Below are positions 42,003-50,992 of a stretch of 64,000 bases of DNA, one piece after another. The first letter of the stretch is position 1. Each line of letters opens with the position of its first letter. The notes under the pieces were generated by a model, which made no database searches, was not told where the DNA came from, and saw only the letters and a list, made by a program, of their open reading frames with translations. This DNA is from Spirochaetaceae bacterium (lineage in GTDB: Bacteria > Spirochaetota > Spirochaetia > Treponematales > Rectinemataceae). The translations under genes were made by a program, and so were the position numbers. The stretch is from the NCBI GenBank assembly GCA_025356015.1, contig JANXYO010000103.1:1-64000 (forward strand), read 5' to 3'.

Positions 42003-43874
42003 ATGCAAAAAAGAGCCTTCGCGTTCCAGGTGATAGTCGCGGCAGCTGGCCTTGTCTATGTGGCCGTAGTCGCCGCCGCCTTCGCCTTCTTCCGCGAGCA
42101 CGGAAGCCTGGCTTCGGGTTCCCTTGGTACAATCGCCCTGACGGGCCTGCTTTTCCTCCTCGGCAGTTTCCTTTTCCTGGGACGCAAGGCCAAGGCCTAC
42201 AGCTTCGATTTCGAGGGAAGCCAGGGCAGCGAGGAGTCCTACCAGGCGGCGATAGGCGCCCTTGGGGGATCGCCGCTCAAGTCCCTCATAGGCTTCATAC
42301 TGTTCATCCTCGTCTGGCTTGCCTGCCTCTTTTCCCTTGGCTCCGCCGCCGGACTCCCGGATACGGGGAGGACGCCCCTTTTCCTCTTCGTCTTCTCCCT
42401 GGGCATGCTCGACGCCGCCTTCCTCTTCGTCCTTGCGGACAATCTCGTATCGAGGACCCTCCTTGAGGGAAGGCTTTCGGCCTACCCGGCGGAGCTGCGG
42501 GAAACCAGACAGCAGAGAAAGATATTCATAATACCTGCCTTCATGAGCCTCATGTCCTTCGTCTTCGCCTTCGCGACGTCCTCTCTTTCCGCGGGACGAT
42601 CGGGCGCCGAAGCAGTCGGGAAACCCGCGGCATCCCTCGCGGTGACAATAGGCCTTTCGGTGGCGTATTTCGTCATCGTGCTGGCCCTGATGACCGTATG
42701 GAACATCAACACCGGCCTCATATACCGGTCGGTCATCGCACAGCTCGAGCGCCTCTCGGCCGCGGAGAAGGACCTATCCGCGCGGATATCCATCGGTTCG
42801 GTGGACGAGCTGGCCACGATAGCTGGCATGGTGAACGTCTTCTGCGAGGGCCTGTCCCGGAGCATGGTCGGCCTGAAGGCGGCGCAGCAGGAGCTCAACG
42901 TGCTCGGCGAGGAGCTTGGAAAAAGCGCGGGCGATACTGCTGGCGCCGTTGCCCAGATCTCGGCGAGCGTAGGGAGGGTGCGCGAGAAGACCCTCTACCA
43001 GTCCCAAAGGGTCGCAGAGTCCTCGAGCGCCGTCGAGCAGATCGCGAAGAACATCGAGTCCCTCGAGATACGCATCGCCGACCAGGCGGCGAGTGTTGCC
43101 GAGGCATCGACCTCGATCGAGGAGATGATTGGCAACATCGCCTCGGTGACCCGATCGATCGATACAATGGCTGAGCAATTCGGAATGCTGCTGACCGCCG
43201 CAGAAGAGGGCCGGGCGACCCAGACCGAATCTCGCCTCCGGATCGAGCAGATCTCACAGCGCTCGGAAGCCCTCCTCGAGGCCAACAAGACCATCTCGAC
43301 CATCGCCTCGCAGACCAACCTCCTCGCCATGAACGCGGCGATCGAGGCGGCTCACGCCGGTGACGCGGGAAGGGGCTTCTCCGTCGTCGCTGATGAGATC
43401 AGGCGCCTCGCCGAGACCTCCGCGGGACAGTCCAAGGCAATCCGCAACGAGCTCACCCAGGTCCAGAAGGCGATCGAGGAGGTCGTCGCCTCTTCCAAGG
43501 AATCGGAATCCTCTTTCGTGCGCGTCTCCGAGCGCATCGGGGAGACCGATTCACTGGTCCGCGAGCTGCAGCGCGCCATGGTGGAGCAGAAGGAAGGTTC
43601 GGTCCAGGTCCTCGAGGCCTTGCGCGCCATGAACGACATAAGCACCGAAGTGAGGATCGGCTCCCGCGAGATGAGCGCGGGCAACACGATGGTCCTTGAG
43701 GAGATCGGGCGGCTCCGGGAGGCGACTGCCGACATCAATTCCAGCATGGAGGAGATGGCCATAGGTGCTCACGGGATCGCCGAGAGCACGAAAAGGGTTT
43801 CCGACATGGCGGAGGGGACCAGGCAGACGATCAGGACCATGGACGAAGCCGTCCGCGTCTTCAAGACGGCCTAG
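42003..43874 (+). CDS. Methyl-accepting chemotaxis protein with six-helix membrane sensor
   Basis: 623 residues. Instead of a periplasmic sensor it has about six TM helices in residues 5-240 (for example VIVAAAGLVYVAVVAAAFAFF and LAVTIGLSVAYFVIVLALMTVW) with short loops. A HAMP-like segment (IAQLERLSAAEKDLSARISIGSVDELATIAG) and a full signalling domain with [23 protein letters not shown] follow. It may sense membrane state, light, redox or a hydrophobic ligand. Start at 42003 follows GGAG by 11 nt; earlier in-frame ATG (41886) lies in noncoding sequence. Downstream of it, convergent, is a GGDEF-EAL protein also with a polytopic N terminus. Confidence 0.9.
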   Translation: MQKRAFAFQVIVAAAGLVYVAVVAAAFAFFREHGSLASGSLGTIALTGLLFLLGSFLFLGRKAKAYSFDFEGSQGSEESYQAAIGALGGSPLKSLIGFILFILVWLACLFSLGSAAGLPDTGRTPLFLFVFSLGMLDAAFLFVLADNLVSRTLLEGRLSAYPAELRETRQQRKIFIIPAFMSLMSFVFAFATSSLSAGRSGAEAVGKPAASLAVTIGLSVAYFVIVLALMTVWNINTGLIYRSVIAQLERLSAAEKDLSARISIGSVDELATIAGMVNVFCEGLSRSMVGLKAAQQELNVLGEELGKSAGDTAGAVAQISASVGRVREKTLYQSQRVAESSSAVEQIAKNIESLEIRIADQAASVAEASTSIEEMIGNIASVTRSIDTMAEQFGMLLTAAEEGRATQTESRLRIEQISQRSEALLEANKTISTIASQTNLLAMNAAIEAAHAGDAGRGFSVVADEIRRLAETSAGQSKAIRNELTQVQKAIEEVVASSKESESSFVRVSERIGETDSLVRELQRAMVEQKEGSVQVLEALRAMNDISTEVRIGSREMSAGNTMVLEEIGRLREATADINSSMEEMAIGAHGIAESTKRVSDMAEGTRQTIRTMDEAVRVFKTA

Positions 43875-43884
43875 ACCCGGCCGA

Positions 43885-45921
43885 TCACAGGATCTCCACG
43901 CTCCTTCCCATGCCTCGCTTCGCTCTGTCGGCAGCGACGAGCCCGAGGAAACGCTGGGAATCGACTGGCTGGGAGTAGAAAAATCCCTGGCCGATGCTGC
44001 AGCCGCAGCTGCGCAGGTAGCGGTGCTGCTCCGCGGTCTCCACTCCCTCGGCGACGGTGTCGAGACCGAGCCTTCCAGCCATCGCGATGATGGCATCGAC
44101 TATCGAGCGCAGCTTCGGGTCGCCCGTGCTTCCCCGCACGAATGACTGGTCGATCTTTATTTCCTTCACCGGAAAACTCGCCAGGTAGCCGAGCGAGGAA
44201 TAGCCGGTTCCGAAATCGTCGATCGCGATCCGGACGCCAAGCTCGTTCATTTCTATCATCGTTCGCCTGGCGAGGCCAATGTTCTCCATAAGGGATGATT
44301 CGGTCACCTCGACGATCAGGGAGCCCGGAGCCAGGCCGCTCTTTGACAGGGCCGACGAGAGGAGGTCCATGATGTCGGCGCACTTGAACTGCCGGGATGA
44401 GAAATTGACCGAAACGGGGATATCGAAACCCTGGCGGCACCAATCGGCCGCCTCCGAGCAGGCCGATTCAAGCACCCACTGGCCCAGTTTCACGATTAGG
44501 CCGGTCTCTTCCGCGAAGGCTATGAACTCCCCGGGCGAGACAAGCTCTCCGTCACTCTTCTGCCACCTCACCAAGGCCTCGGCTCCAACAATCTGTCCGG
44601 TCGCGAGCGAGATCAGGGGCTGGAAGTGAAGGATGAAATTATTCCGATCAATCGCCAGCCTGAGCGTCGTCTCGAGCTGAAACCTGGCCTTGTTGCTGGC
44701 ATCAGTCTCGCCCGAGATGAAGCGGTAGCCGTTGCCCCCGTCCTGCTTCGCCTGGTACATGGCGGCATCGGCCTTCCGGGTGAGGCCCTCGGCGCTCATG
44801 TCGTCGTATGGGTAGATGGCGATGCCAATGCTCCCGCCTGCGCAGAACTCGGTCTCGCCGATGGTAATCGGGCGCGAGAATTCGCCGAGGAGGGAACTGG
44901 CCACCTGCATCGCGTCGCTGCTCCGCGCTATGCCCTCCAGGATCACAGTGTACTCGTCTCCTCCGAGGCGTGAGACCGTATCCGATTCGCGTACCTTCGC
45001 CTTGATCCGCTTTGCGATCTCGATGAGCACGGCGTCCCCGGCCGCGTGGCCCAAGGTATCATTCACGCTCTTGAAACGGTCCAGATCTATGAACAATAGG
45101 GCCATGCGTCGGGCCGAGCGCTTGGCACGGGCAATCGCGGCCGAAAGGCATTCGTGGAACATCTCGCGGTTGGGCAGGCCTGTGAGGGGATCGAAATAGG
45201 CCAGCCGCTGGAATCGCCTCGAGGTGGCGCTGGTTTCGCGCGATGAGAGAAATGCGATTGAGACGAGGGCGAGGGCCCATCCATACTCGGTCAGCGGCAC
45301 AAAGTGATAAGCGCCCATGTGTATAAGGGCATCGCTGAGCACCGAGAGGGCAGCGGTGGAGATGGCCACGCCGATGCTCAGGGCTTCATAGAGGTTCCCG
45401 AGCATCGCGAATCGCCTAAGGACGGAGAAGCAGTAAGCCAGAAAGGGAATAGCCATTATGATCCCCATGACACCAAGGGGGCCAAGGGAATAGCTCAGGA
45501 AACCAAGTTCGGGCAGGAGGGGAAGCCGGACGAAGAAGCCTGCTTCACTCGAGGCGACCCAAGTCAGGGCTCCGGGAAGAAGCAATCCGGCGACGGCAAG
45601 CAGGCCGAAGGCGGAAGCCGCAAGAACCAGGATCCTACGGGGAATGAGGCCGGTGACCTCGGCCAGATACCAGATTGCCAGGGAGGCGACGACCTCGTCC
45701 ACAGCGGGAACCCACCTCAACCACGGGAGGGCTCCGGAAAAGCCTGTGCTCGAGTACACCCGAGAGATGATGATGTCGTAGCACCCCATTGCGAAAAACA
45801 TCAGGGCAAGGGCGAGGTCTTTCCGCCTTTCCCTATTTCCGACAAAGAGGAAGAGAAGGTTCAGCGCGAAGGCGAACATCGCGCCTGAGAGGAGCAAAGA
45901 AATTGCCCGGTAGTTCCCCAT
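43885..45921 (-). CDS. Membrane GGDEF-EAL protein (c-di-GMP turnover)
   Basis: 678 residues. The N terminus has about seven TM helices (residues 5-225). The GGDEF domain is active-looking: DPLTGLPNREMF, FIDLDRFKSVNDTLGHAAGD and RLGGDEYTVIL. The EAL domain also keeps its catalytic motifs: GAEALVRW, NFSSRQF, EVTESSLM, IDDFGTGYSSLG, KIDQSF, VAEGVET and GQGFFYSQP. It could synthesise and/or degrade c-di-GMP in response to a membrane signal. ATG follows AGGAC. It converges on the six-TM chemoreceptor gene with a 10-nt gap, an arrangement that invites a shared sensory role. Confidence 0.92.
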   Translation of the reverse strand: MGNYRAISLLLSGAMFAFALNLLFLFVGNRERRKDLALALMFFAMGCYDIIISRVYSSTGFSGALPWLRWVPAVDEVVASLAIWYLAEVTGLIPRRILVLAASAFGLLAVAGLLLPGALTWVASSEAGFFVRLPLLPELGFLSYSLGPLGVMGIIMAIPFLAYCFSVLRRFAMLGNLYEALSIGVAISTAALSVLSDALIHMGAYHFVPLTEYGWALALVSIAFLSSRETSATSRRFQRLAYFDPLTGLPNREMFHECLSAAIARAKRSARRMALLFIDLDRFKSVNDTLGHAAGDAVLIEIAKRIKAKVRESDTVSRLGGDEYTVILEGIARSSDAMQVASSLLGEFSRPITIGETEFCAGGSIGIAIYPYDDMSAEGLTRKADAAMYQAKQDGGNGYRFISGETDASNKARFQLETTLRLAIDRNNFILHFQPLISLATGQIVGAEALVRWQKSDGELVSPGEFIAFAEETGLIVKLGQWVLESACSEAADWCRQGFDIPVSVNFSSRQFKCADIMDLLSSALSKSGLAPGSLIVEVTESSLMENIGLARRTMIEMNELGVRIAIDDFGTGYSSLGYLASFPVKEIKIDQSFVRGSTGDPKLRSIVDAIIAMAGRLGLDTVAEGVETAEQHRYLRSCGCSIGQGFFYSQPVDSQRFLGLVAADRAKRGMGRSVEIL

Positions 45922-46175
45922 CTTTTTGTCCTGTCATCGGGGCAACCCGTCCGGAGAAGGCCCCGAATCCGATTTCAGGCATTATCAATCAAAAAAGGAT
46001 CATAGCATGCTCGGGCAAAACCCGGAATGCGGGCAATGGCCTTGCGCTTCCCGAATGATAAGTCTCGACGCCCGCGGGAAAGGGGTTTAGTACAGAAGCA
46101 GGAACGGGGAATGTTCCCTGCGACACGCGTGTGTTCAAACAAGGCATTACATAAACTCGGCTCGCGGAGAATCCC
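45922..46175. other. Intergenic region between the GGDEF-EAL gene and the WD40 remnant
   Basis: 254 nt, more AT-rich than average. It includes a small hairpin sequence CGGGCAAAACCCG (46012-46024) that is repeated exactly at 41891-41903 on the other side of the chemoreceptor/GGDEF-EAL pair. No gene, terminator or clear promoter is supported; GGAGA lies before the ATG at 46176. Confidence 0.4.
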
Positions 46176-46544
46176 ATGACAGTAGAGCGGCGGCGGTTCC
46201 TGATCATTTCGCTCTCCATTTTTTTCCTTGCCCTGACCACGGGCAGCCTCTTGGCCGAGCAGGCCTCGGACGCCTATGGGATGGTCGTGCAAACTGGCCA
46301 TTCGGACAGCGTCGAGTCCATCTCCGCGGGCACCGACCCTCGTCTCGTTCTAAGCGCCTCGCGCGACGGCACGGCAAGGCTCTGGGACCTGTGGCGGAAC
46401 GCGTCGCGCGGAGGACGAGCAACTCCGATCGGCCCGCTGGAGCTCAGCACCCGGTCGTTGACCGGGACAACCTCGAGGCTCGATTCGCCTTTTCCGTGCC
46501 CGGGAACTAGTCTTTCAGTGACACGAGGCACAGGCCATCATTGA
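46176..46544 (+). pseudogene. Remnant of a secreted WD40-repeat protein gene
   Basis: 122 codons. It starts with an RBS (GGAGA) and a good signal peptide (RRRFLIISLSIFFLALTTGSLLA), followed by one WD40 repeat ending SASRDGTARLWDL. After that the frame turns into low-quality sequence without further repeats and stops. Functional WD40 propellers need several repeats, so the gene appears truncated by an internal deletion or frameshift. Another frame downstream (ending near 46510) reads like a normal C terminus, which would fit a deletion. A weak terminator follows. Confidence 0.55.
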
Positions 46545-46649
46545 TAATTGTTAGGACATGCCGGGCACGCGGTTATGCGCAGAGCACATAGCGTTGCCTG
46601 AGTCCAGTTTGCACCTGTAAAGAGAGAACGGTTTTCTAGCCATGGACGA

Positions 46650-46681
46650 CCCTCCCGGAAGTTCCAGTAAGGGCCGTTTTT
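46650..46681 (+). terminator. Probable intrinsic terminator after the WD40 remnant
   Basis: Imperfect hairpin (CCCT/AGGG outer, GGAA/TTCC inner stem) followed by CCG and five T residues. Stretch 46545-46649 shows nothing else. Confidence 0.4.
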
Positions 46682-46731
46682 GTGAGAGATTTTGTCACAG
46701 GCCTGAGATCCCCGCCGAATGGCTAAAGATC

Positions 46732-46764
46732 AAAAAAAACAAGTCGCTGCCTTGCAACGACTTG
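46732..46764 (-). terminator. Intrinsic terminator of tRNA-Pro
   Basis: On the minus strand CAAGTCG-N11-CGACTTG (7 perfect pairs) is followed by eight T residues, about 50 nt downstream of the tRNA 3' end. Confidence 0.85.
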
Positions 46765-46812
46765 CATCAAATCGGGCATACGTCGCTGACGCTCCGTTTG
46801 CCTTCAACCTTG

Positions 46813-46886
46813 TCGGGCATCCCGGACTCGAACCGGGGACCCCGAGTCCCCCAGACTCGTACGCTAACCACCTGCGCTAATGCCCG
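46813..46886 (-). tRNA. tRNA-Pro (anticodon GGG)
   Basis: Minus-strand cloverleaf: acceptor CGGGCAT/ATGCCCG, D arm AGCGCAGGTGGTTAGCGT, anticodon stem CGAGT/ACTCG with loop CTGGGGG (GGG at 34-36), T arm CCCGG-TTCGAGT-CCGGG, discriminator A. CCA is not encoded. It reads CCC/CCU codons. A promoter lies upstream and a terminator downstream. Confidence 0.95.
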
Positions 46887-46912
46887 TGCGCTCTCTTCTA
46901 GAAAGCGTGCCG

Positions 46913-46942
46913 AGCCTAGCACGGCCCATGGGCGGCGGTCAA
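46913..46942 (-). promoter_or_regulatory. Promoter of tRNA-Pro (TTGACC-N18-TAGGCT)
   Basis: Minus strand -35 at 46937-46942 and -10 at 46913-46918, 27 nt before the mature tRNA. The other two tRNA promoters in the window also have TTGAC and an 18-nt spacer. Confidence 0.6.
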
Positions 46943-47091
46943 GCATAAGGACCAAAACGGTGGCGCATAGTCTCGAAAGCTTTCAAATTTCTGACAACGT
47001 GGCCCGGAAGCCGCCTTACTCCCTCACTCTGTCCCAAATGCCTTGCCGCCTCTGACTCTCGCAGGTAGAGTATCCTGGTGATGGATCAAGA

Positions 47092-48342
47092 ATGACATCG
47101 AGCCTTCCCTGCTCCGTCGCCTCAAGGCTTTTCCCCGCCCTTAAGCAGCGGAATTTCAGGCTCTTCTGGGCCGGGCAGTGCGTGTCCCTGGTGGGCTCGT
47201 GGATGCAGAACGTCGGACAGGCCTGGCTCGTCCTCCAACTGACCCATGATCCAGCGAAGCTTGGCATTGTCGGCGCTGCGCAGTTCCTGCCTATGATGTT
47301 CCTTTCCCTCTTCGCCGGGCCTTTCATCGACCGCATCCCAAAGCGGCGGACCCTCATCGCGACGCAGACAGCCCTCATGCTCCTCGCCCTCGCCCTCGCC
47401 CTGCTCACCGCGACCGCTGTGGTCCGGTACTGGATGATCATCATCCTCGCCCTGCTGCTTGGCTTCGTGAACCTTGTCGACATGCCCACTCGCCAGGCCT
47501 ACGTGATCGAGCTCTCCGGCCGCGAGCACCTTATGAATGCGGTCTCCCTCAATTCGGCGGCCTTCAACCTGGCACGCATGATCGGGCCAGCCGTCGCCGG
47601 CCTCCTCATCGAGGGCATAGGCATAGCGCCGTGTTTCTTCCTCAACGCCATTTCCTTCATCGCCGTAATCATTGCCCTCTTTGTCATAGATGCCCCGCCC
47701 GTGGTCTCCGCCACCGATGTCTCCGGCCCGGCCAAGGTGCTGGAGAGCGTACGCGAGGGCCTCAGTTACGTGCGCGAGCGGGGAAGCATCCTGGGTCCCC
47801 TCGCCCTCCTTGCCTTCATCTCCACGGTGGTCATCAACTACAACGTGTTTGTCCCGACCTTCGCGGAGGGCCCCCTGGGACTTGGTGCCTCTGGCTTCGG
47901 TTTCCTCATGACCTCGATGGGCATCGGCTCCCTGCTCGCGGCCCTCACCCTCGCCGTAAGGAGCTCGAAGGGGCCGAGCCCCTTGAGGCTCTACGGCGGA
48001 GCAGTGGGCATGTGCCTCATGCTCGCGGCCTGTGGCCTTCAGCGGAGCTATGCTCTATCCTGCGTCCTTCTCGGCCTCGTTGGCTATTTCACCATCACCT
48101 TCTCGGCCTCGACGAACGCGACCATCCAGCTGCGGTCGGACGACGCCCACCGCGGCAGGGTGATGAGCGTCTACGCCATGGTCTTTGGAGGGGTCACTCC
48201 GATCGGCGCCCTCTACGCGGGCTTTGTCACAAAGGCGGCGGGACCGGGGCTCTGCATGGCCCTGAGCGGGGCCGCAGGCCTAGCCGCCGCCCTGCCATTC
48301 GCGATCGGGGCCCTGCGCAACCGGCACGCAGGGGCCCGCTAG
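47092..48342 (+). CDS. MFS exporter, EntS/MFS_3 type
   Basis: 416 residues with about 11-12 TM helices. The MFS_3 (PF05977) pattern is clear: NFRLFWAGQCVSLVGSWMQNVGQAWLVLQLT at the N terminus and the loop DRIPKRRTLIATQ between helices 2 and 3; the C-terminal half ends with NATIQLRSDDAHRGRVMSVYAMVFGGVTPIG. Members export siderophores, drugs or metabolites by proton antiport. Substrate unknown. Weak RBS (GGA, 6 nt before ATG). Its stop shares CTAG with the convergent TIGR02757-type gene. Confidence 0.88.
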   Translation: MTSSLPCSVASRLFPALKQRNFRLFWAGQCVSLVGSWMQNVGQAWLVLQLTHDPAKLGIVGAAQFLPMMFLSLFAGPFIDRIPKRRTLIATQTALMLLALALALLTATAVVRYWMIIILALLLGFVNLVDMPTRQAYVIELSGREHLMNAVSLNSAAFNLARMIGPAVAGLLIEGIGIAPCFFLNAISFIAVIIALFVIDAPPVVSATDVSGPAKVLESVREGLSYVRERGSILGPLALLAFISTVVINYNVFVPTFAEGPLGLGASGFGFLMTSMGIGSLLAALTLAVRSSKGPSPLRLYGGAVGMCLMLAACGLQRSYALSCVLLGLVGYFTITFSASTNATIQLRSDDAHRGRVMSVYAMVFGGVTPIGALYAGFVTKAAGPGLCMALSGAAGLAAALPFAIGALRNRHAGAR

Positions 48343-49151
48343 AAGGCGCCCGCGGCGAAACCAAAGCGCTCGTCCCCCGGGTCGGGATCGATGCCCGGCC
48401 GGGTGAGGGCGAAGTCATACTTCACTGGGTCCTCGGGGGCATAGAGCCTGAATCCGGCCGTCGCGGCGAGGGCGTTGCGCAAGGTCGCGTAGGGCGAGGA
48501 GATAAAACGCAGGCGCTCCCTGCAAACGCGGACCATGTGCAGGTCCAGGGGCACAATGAGCCTCGAGCGATCGACACCATCCCAGCCACCCGGATCTACC
48601 TCGTCCCGCCTCACCAGCCAGCGAAAGAAGAGGAACAGGCGCTTGCAGGCGCTGCCGCGCTCCGGATCGGGCAGGAGGTTCTCCCTGAGGCCCGGGCCGA
48701 GGAGCCTGAGGCCCTTGACGAAGGCCGAGGTCGCGGCGCTGATGTCCGTTCCGCCCGGATCACCGGCGAGGAAAAATGCCTCGAGCGATCCGCTTTGTTC
48801 CCTCGCGCGCCTCGCCGCGGTAAGGAGGGCTATCATGTCCTTGGCGAAGCAGAAGCGGTACTGGAACTGGCCCCAGGTCTCCGCGATTTCCGCCTCTCCC
48901 ATCGCGGATAGTGCCCTCGCCGGAGAATCCCCCAGGGGGGCAAGGGCCACTCGGCAGGCGCGGATAATGAGGTCCACGCCGCCGAAGGCGAGGGTCGAGC
49001 AGACAATGCCCGCGATTTCCCTGTCTGCCCTGTCCGGATAGCGGGCCACGAGGGCGAGGGGATCCCTGCGCAGCCGTGAGGCGAGGTTGCATGCCCGGTG
49101 TATGTCGCGAAGGAAATCGCCGGTCGCCGGGTCTGGCCTTTGCTCCCTCAT
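48339..49151 (-). CDS. TIGR02757 (DUF2400) family protein
   Basis: 270 residues. DREIAGIVCSTLAFGGVDLIIRACRVAL, GQFQYRFCFAKDMIALL and RSRLIVPLDLHMVRVCRERL match the conserved TIGR02757 family, whose HhH-glycosylase-like helical layout suggests a DNA-repair link but whose function is unknown. The ATG at 49151 overlaps the TGA of the TPR lipoprotein gene (ATGA), so translation is coupled. The open frame extends upstream but inside the TPR gene in another frame. Confidence 0.82.
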   Translation of the reverse strand: MREQRPDPATGDFLRDIHRACNLASRLRRDPLALVARYPDRADREIAGIVCSTLAFGGVDLIIRACRVALAPLGDSPARALSAMGEAEIAETWGQFQYRFCFAKDMIALLTAARRAREQSGSLEAFFLAGDPGGTDISAATSAFVKGLRLLGPGLRENLLPDPERGSACKRLFLFFRWLVRRDEVDPGGWDGVDRSRLIVPLDLHMVRVCRERLRFISSPYATLRNALAATAGFRLYAPEDPVKYDFALTRPGIDPDPGDERFGFAAGAF

Positions 49152-50989
49152 TGCCCTGCCGCCGCCTCGATGTCCCGCTGCCTCCGAAGGAGCTCGGGGT
49201 CGTCGGGGCTCGCCGCCAGTGCTTGCCTGACATAGAAGCGGGCCTTGGCGAAGTCCTTCCTCCTGAACTGGATGTCGCTCAACGCGGTGAGGGCTTCCTG
49301 GTTGTTGGCGTTCTCGACGAGGGCCGTGCGCAGAAGGCCAAGGGCCGCGTCGTCGGTCTTTTGCAGGGTGCTCTGCAGATAGTGGATGAAGGACCGGAAG
49401 GGAGGCGTGGCCTTGGCCTGGAGGAGCCGGGCCATCAGATCCTGGGCCGCCTTCGGGTTGCCCGAATCGACGAGGGCCCGCAGGTAGGCTTCGGCGGCGC
49501 TCTCGGATTCGGGCCTGTCGCGGTACCAGGAGCTTGCGTACTCCATGGCGGCCTGCAGGTTTCCTGATCGCCTGAGGACCATTGCCGCCAGGGCCTTGTC
49601 CGCGAAGACGCCGTATGCCTTGGCCCGCTCCAGGTATTTTGCCGCCGCCCCCCATGCATACCTGGCTGCGGCGTCGGCGGTCAGGAGGCTCGCCGCCTCG
49701 AAGGCCGCCTCCGCCCTTCCCTCGACCTGGACGGGGGAGAGATCCCCGTCCGCCCTCTCTTGCGGCGTAAGTTCGTATGCCCTCGCCGCGAGGATCCTGG
49801 ACTCCTCCCTTCCGGAGGCCGGGCCGTTGAACAGAAGGCGGGCAGCTGCCACGAGCAGCTCGGGATCGTCAGGGTAGAGGGCCAGGCCCCTGCGCGCCCA
49901 TTTCATCGCATCATCGCGATCCCGGAGCCCCTCCGAGACCAGGCAGCGAAGAAGGAGGAAGAGCCGGTTGGAGGCGTCCACGGTGCCATAGGCGTCGAGA
50001 AGGGGCATGGCCTGCTGCCAGGAGCGGCTGCGAGCAAGAAGGTGGGCGCGGATAAGGATGAAGCGCGAGTCCTGGGGATCATCGACAAGGGCTCGCGAGA
50101 CGAACTGGTCGGCCTGGGCGTAGCGGGCATTCTCATAGAGGGCCTCTGCGAAGGGCCTGACAAAGGACTTGAGACTTGAGCCAGCATCGGCCAGAGGCTC
50201 GAGGCTTGCCAGGGCCTCGACAGGCCTGCCGAGTGCCAGCAGGGCCCGGCCCCTGCCCAGTCTGGCGGGCCAGGCATCCTGCCCAAGGTCCAGGACCTCG
50301 GTGTAGTGCTTCAGGGCCGAGTTCCAGTCCAGCCTCCGCTCGGCGTCCAGTCCGAGGGCCAGGCCCGGAATGACGGAGGCGATGCCAAGACCGGCGAAAC
50401 GGTCAATGGCCTCCAGGGCCTGCCTGGCCGTATCGCGGGAGCTTGAGCCGAAGAGGGCCAGGCCCGGCACGAGCTCTCCCAGTCCAGAGGCTTCGTAGTC
50501 CGGCGGAGTCTCGTCCACACGCCCGGCGAAGGCGTCGACCGCTGCCTTGGCCAGGAGGGCCGATGCGCCGCCGAGCCTCGCCGGCACCCCGGCGCCCAGG
50601 GACTTTGCCGCCCGATCCGAGGCGTACACAAGGGCATCAACTGCATCAAGGACGAAGCCGAGGGCTGTCACTTCGTCCTCCTTGAGGGTCGAGGCGACAG
50701 GGAGCATCTCGCGCGCGCGCTCCAGAGCGGCAGGGGATCCGAGGACCAGGGCATCCTCAATGGCTGACCGTTCCCCCCGTGCGCGCTGGTCCTTCAGGAT
50801 GGGGCTGACCTTTATCGCCGTACCCTCGCGGGGCGGCACCTGCTCCGCCACGGCGTCGACAGAGCCGGAGGCGAGCGTCATGGGGGAGGCTTCGTGCACG
50901 GGCGCGGGGGCTGGGGCCGAAGCACAGGAAGCGAGAAGCAGTGCCGCGATGAGAACCGAGGCCAGCATGACCACGCGGCCCGGCGACAT
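49148..50989 (-). CDS. TPR-repeat lipoprotein
   Basis: 613 residues. A lipoprotein signal peptide ends in LLLASC (Cys about 22), followed by an Ala/Pro-rich linker and a long array of TPR-like helical pairs (for example DSRFILIRAHLLARSRSWQQAMPLLDAYG and DDPELLVAAARLLFNG), ending with another pair near NQEALTALSDIQFRRKDFAKARFYVRQAL. It is probably a periplasm-facing scaffold for envelope protein complexes. It is in an operon between a membrane protein and the TIGR02757 gene. The start ATG lies just after the upstream stop (TAAAGGATG). Confidence 0.82.
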   Translation of the reverse strand: MSPGRVVMLASVLIAALLLASCASAPAPAPVHEASPMTLASGSVDAVAEQVPPREGTAIKVSPILKDQRARGERSAIEDALVLGSPAALERAREMLPVASTLKEDEVTALGFVLDAVDALVYASDRAAKSLGAGVPARLGGASALLAKAAVDAFAGRVDETPPDYEASGLGELVPGLALFGSSSRDTARQALEAIDRFAGLGIASVIPGLALGLDAERRLDWNSALKHYTEVLDLGQDAWPARLGRGRALLALGRPVEALASLEPLADAGSSLKSFVRPFAEALYENARYAQADQFVSRALVDDPQDSRFILIRAHLLARSRSWQQAMPLLDAYGTVDASNRLFLLLRCLVSEGLRDRDDAMKWARRGLALYPDDPELLVAAARLLFNGPASGREESRILAARAYELTPQERADGDLSPVQVEGRAEAAFEAASLLTADAAARYAWGAAAKYLERAKAYGVFADKALAAMVLRRSGNLQAAMEYASSWYRDRPESESAAEAYLRALVDSGNPKAAQDLMARLLQAKATPPFRSFIHYLQSTLQKTDDAALGLLRTALVENANNQEALTALSDIQFRRKDFAKARFYVRQALAASPDDPELLRRQRDIEAAAGQ

Positions 50990-50992
50990 CCT

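Noticed and set aside
45989-45998. Run of T residues on the minus strand as a possible terminator
   Set aside because: No adjacent stable stem and no minus-strand gene upstream of it.
48339-49655. Long minus-strand frame (438 codons) starting inside the TPR gene
   Set aside because: The first 168 codons overlap the TPR coding sequence in another frame and have no domain; the TIGR02757 domain begins at the ATG at 49151.
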